From contig NZ_BMIQ01000003.1 of the NCBI RefSeq assembly GCF_014642635.1, forward strand, positions 621,255 to 685,254: DNA of 64,000 nt, in the 5' to 3' direction. The stretch is from Aureimonas endophytica. GTDB lineage: Bacteria > Pseudomonadota > Alphaproteobacteria > Rhizobiales > Rhizobiaceae. Position numbers and translations under genes: made by a program. This document shows positions 62,050-64,000 of the stretch, in pieces; positions within the stretch are counted from its first letter, which is position 1, and every line of letters starts with the position of its first letter. The notes below the pieces were generated by a model. The model did not search any database. It was not told the origin of the DNA and saw only the letters and a list, made by a program, of their open reading frames with translations.

Positions 62050-62388
62050 CGTCGAGGCGCGACGGAAACCAAGCGTCGCCTGTCGCCGACGTTGCACGAC
62101 GCCCCGCTCCCCTGCCGGACTCGACAGAAAGCAGACTTCCCGCTTTCCGGACAACTCGTTCTCAAAGGCAGAGACAGCGGACATGCAGATGCGGTCGGAC
62201 GGGTTTCAACGCTCGTGCGCCGCTCGTCGCGCCGCGTTCACTTTCCTAAAGCAGCCGTGCGGATCGATACGAATGCATCAGCCAAATGATGCATTGATCA
62301 CCTAGTCTATCATACGGCGCCTACCACCTATCGGGCGATCAAACGGCCCTACAGCGTGGGGTCGTCTGCATGGATGGGAAGGTGTGTC
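62050..62388. other. intergenic region with a perfect inverted repeat
   Basis: 339 bp without a supported gene. AATGCATCA (62272-62280) and TGATGCATT (62287-62295) form a perfect 9-bp inverted repeat with a 6-bp centre, in a locally A/T-rich tract. It may be an operator for the small gene downstream or a structured RNA element; no T-run follows. Confidence 0.5.
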
Positions 62389-62604
62389 ATGTCGATATTC
62401 GAGGCGAATCCGGGCCCCGGTTCCACCAATGCGTCCGTGGCGGCCGGCACCCAGGCGGCTGTGGCCAACGAGGTCTCAGGGGGCGCGATCCTGGCGGGCG
62501 TCACGCTGGCACTCGCCGTGCAGGTGGTCCTGACCCTCATCGGTACAGGGATCGGCGTGACGCCGGCCGCAGGCGACTACACCTTCGGTCGCGGTCGATA
62601 CTGA
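62389..62604 (+). pseudogene. short membrane protein, probably the N-terminal part of a larger one
   Basis: 71 residues. Polar N-terminus (FEANPGPGSTNASVAAGTQA), one hydrophobic helix (GGAILAGVTLALAVQVVLTLIG), then GIGVTPAAGDYTFGRG. This pattern is the start of longer multi-helix membrane proteins common in Hyphomicrobiales, in which further helices follow; here a stop comes at once. Ribosome-binding site GGGAAGG is present. Either a truncated gene or a genuine single-helix protein. Confidence 0.5.
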
Positions 62605-62658
62605 ACAGGACCCGAAAGCGCGGGACGGCTCTTCCGGCTGCCGCGCAGGGAGGTATCG

Positions 62659-62886
62659 ATGGATAGAAACGTGATCGACGAAGCGGCGCGTTTACGCGCG
62701 AAAGTCATGAACGAGGGCGCAAAGGCCGCACGGGAAGGCGGCAGGAGATCGGAGAACCCTTACCCCGCCGACACGGAAGACTGGTTGGTCTGGCGCGACG
62801 GCTACGAGCAGCAATCGGCTTGGATGGAACTTGGTCGCGGCGAATACCGGGCTAGCGGGGATGCGGACGTCGCGCCCCGGCATTGA
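62659..62886 (+). CDS. RMF-like small protein (ribosome modulation factor type)
   Basis: 75 residues. The segment EGAKAAREGGRRSENPYP then DWLVWRDGYEQ resembles ribosome modulation factor and its short alphaproteobacterial relatives, which bind 30S or 100S ribosomes in stationary phase. GGGAGG lies 6 nt before the ATG. Placed between a small membrane protein and a PAS sensor gene, it suggests a stress-response neighbourhood. Confidence 0.72.
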   Translation: MDRNVIDEAARLRAKVMNEGAKAAREGGRRSENPYPADTEDWLVWRDGYEQQSAWMELGRGEYRASGDADVAPRH

Positions 62887-62944
62887 CGGGAAACGAGAAG
62901 GGCCCACCTCGCACCGGCAATGTCCGGCAGGCAAAGGAAGCGCC

Positions 62945-64000
62945 ATGGTCGACACACTCGACGGCCGAACGGTCGAGCGGCGACAGCTCCAGCAGATCAT
63001 TGGTGGTCTCAGCGAGGGCGTCATTTTGATCGACCCCGACCAGACGATCAACTGGGCCAACGACGCTGCGCTTCGCATGCACGGCGTGGCGACGCTGGAG
63101 GGGTTGGGCCGGACCGTCGACGAGTACCGCCATCGTTTCCAACTGCGATATCGCAACAATCACCCGCTCACGGAGGGCGCCTATCCGGCGGATCGCGTGC
63201 TCGCGGGCGAAGTCTTCGCCGATGTCGTGGTCGAAGTTGCGCGAACCGGCGAGGCGGAGCCCGAATGGGTTCACCGGGTTCGAAGTCTCGTTCTGACCGA
63301 TGGCAGGGACCAGCCAGACTGTCTCGTCCTGGTGGTCACGGATGCGACCGATGAGATCCAAGCGATCGAACGGTTCGAGCGTGCCTTCAACGCCAATCCG
63401 GCCCCGGCTCTCATCTGCCGAATCTCGGATCTCAGGTTCATTCGCGTCAACCAGGGTTTCTTGGATATGACCGGCTATGCCCGGGAAGCGATCGTCGGGC
63501 GATCCGTCTACGAACTCGACGTGATGAGCGGCGCCGACAAGCGCGAGCTCGGCAAGGAGCGCTTGGCGGCCTGGTCGACGATCCCGCAGATGGAGGCCTG
63601 CCTTCCGCTGCCGGAGGCCGAGTCGAAGCTGGTGATCGTCGCTGGCCAGCCGATCGAGATCGGCGACGAGAAGTGCATGCTCTTCACCTTCGCCGATCTC
63701 GAGCCGCGCCGGAAGGCGGAAAGCGCGTTGCGCAACAGCGAGGAAAAGTTCGCCAAGACCTTCCGCCTTGCCCCCGTGCCGATGAAGATCTGCACGCTCG
63801 ATGGTTTTCGCATTCTCGACGTCAACGATGCCTTCGTGAAGGAGACCGGCTGGTCGACGGACGAGGTCATCGGGCGCAGTCCCGCTGAGATCGAGTTGTG
63901 GGACGCAGCCTCGACCCGGCGCAAGCTGGAAAAGGAGCTGATCGAGGGCGGCTCGTTCCGCGGCCGCGAAGCGAAGCTGAAGACCAAGAACGGCGCGGTG
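62945..64000 (+). CDS. multi-PAS sensor protein (C-terminus outside window)
   Basis: 352 residues visible, frame open to the window end. Three PAS domains are seen: about 14-125 (LQQIIGGLSEGVILIDPDQT, INWANDAALRMHG), about 145-255 (FERAFNANPAPALICRISDL, FLDMTGYAREAIVGRSVYEL) and one from about 272 (KFAKTFRLAPVPMKICTLDG, FVKETGWSTDEVIGRSP). Such N-termini lead to a histidine kinase, a GGDEF/EAL output or a LuxR-type HTH; the output domain is not in view. ATG at 62945 follows GGAAGCGCC. Confidence 0.88.
   Translation, partial: MVDTLDGRTVERRQLQQIIGGLSEGVILIDPDQTINWANDAALRMHGVATLEGLGRTVDEYRHRFQLRYRNNHPLTEGAYPADRVLAGEVFADVVVEVARTGEAEPEWVHRVRSLVLTDGRDQPDCLVLVVTDATDEIQAIERFERAFNANPAPALICRISDLRFIRVNQGFLDMTGYAREAIVGRSVYELDVMSGADKRELGKERLAAWSTIPQMEACLPLPEAESKLVIVAGQPIEIGDEKCMLFTFADLEPRRKAESALRNSEEKFAKTFRLAPVPMKICTLDGFRILDVNDAFVKETGWSTDEVIGRSPAEIELWDAASTRRKLEKELIEGGSFRGREAKLKTKNGAV

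Overview
The window is high-GC chromosomal or megaplasmid DNA of an alphaproteobacterium, most likely Hyphomicrobiales (Rhizobiales). The grounds are composition, dense operons with ATGA/TGATG junctions, many sugar ABC importers of the Rbs/Lsr type, an Atu4866-type protein, DUF427, and an ATP-type DhaK/DhaL pair. I see no tRNA, rRNA, CRISPR array, insertion sequence or phage gene. The genus cannot be fixed by reading alone.

Region 1 (1-6306) has a minus-strand TetR / PHP phosphatase / metallophosphoesterase operon divergent from a four-gene ABC importer, which looks like a phosphorylated-solute uptake unit. Region 2 (6977-26835) is the centrepiece: about 20 genes for an unrecognised catabolic pathway. 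It holds a cobalamin-dependent mutase-like fusion coupled to an FAD dehydrogenase, an acetoin-dehydrogenase-like E1alpha/E1beta/E2 set with an aspartate-dehydrogenase-like enzyme, and a NIPSNAP / unknown / cupin / hydrolase / hydroxyacyl-CoA-type dehydrogenase / SDR operon. A ProC-like reductase, an FCD-type GntR regulator, a complete Liv-type ABC importer and a DadA-like oxidase complete it. A TGTCGACA palindrome lies in front of all three main units and fits the GntR operator consensus, so the block probably forms one regulon.

Region 3 (27075-31531) holds small unknown genes and a LysR regulator divergent from a PNPOx-like / alpha-beta hydrolase pair. Region 4 (31849-50824) is carbohydrate uptake: a SorC-type regulator, an Rbs-type importer, dhaK-dhaL, an Lsr-type importer next to mtnA-mtnK (5-thioribose or 5-deoxyribose salvage), and a rhamnose-type importer whose ATPase and one permease are fused in an 855-residue protein.

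Region 5 (50925-64000) is a patchwork of regulators paired with oxidoreductases: three HxlR proteins, two SDRs, an FMN reductase, an NmrA-like protein, a GMC oxidoreductase, LysR and a WYL regulator. Several clear gene remnants lie among them (CoA-transferase, LysR, SDR; a SnoaL-type stub lies just upstream in region 4). This suggests repeated gain and loss. The window ends inside a multi-PAS sensor gene that follows an RMF-like small protein.
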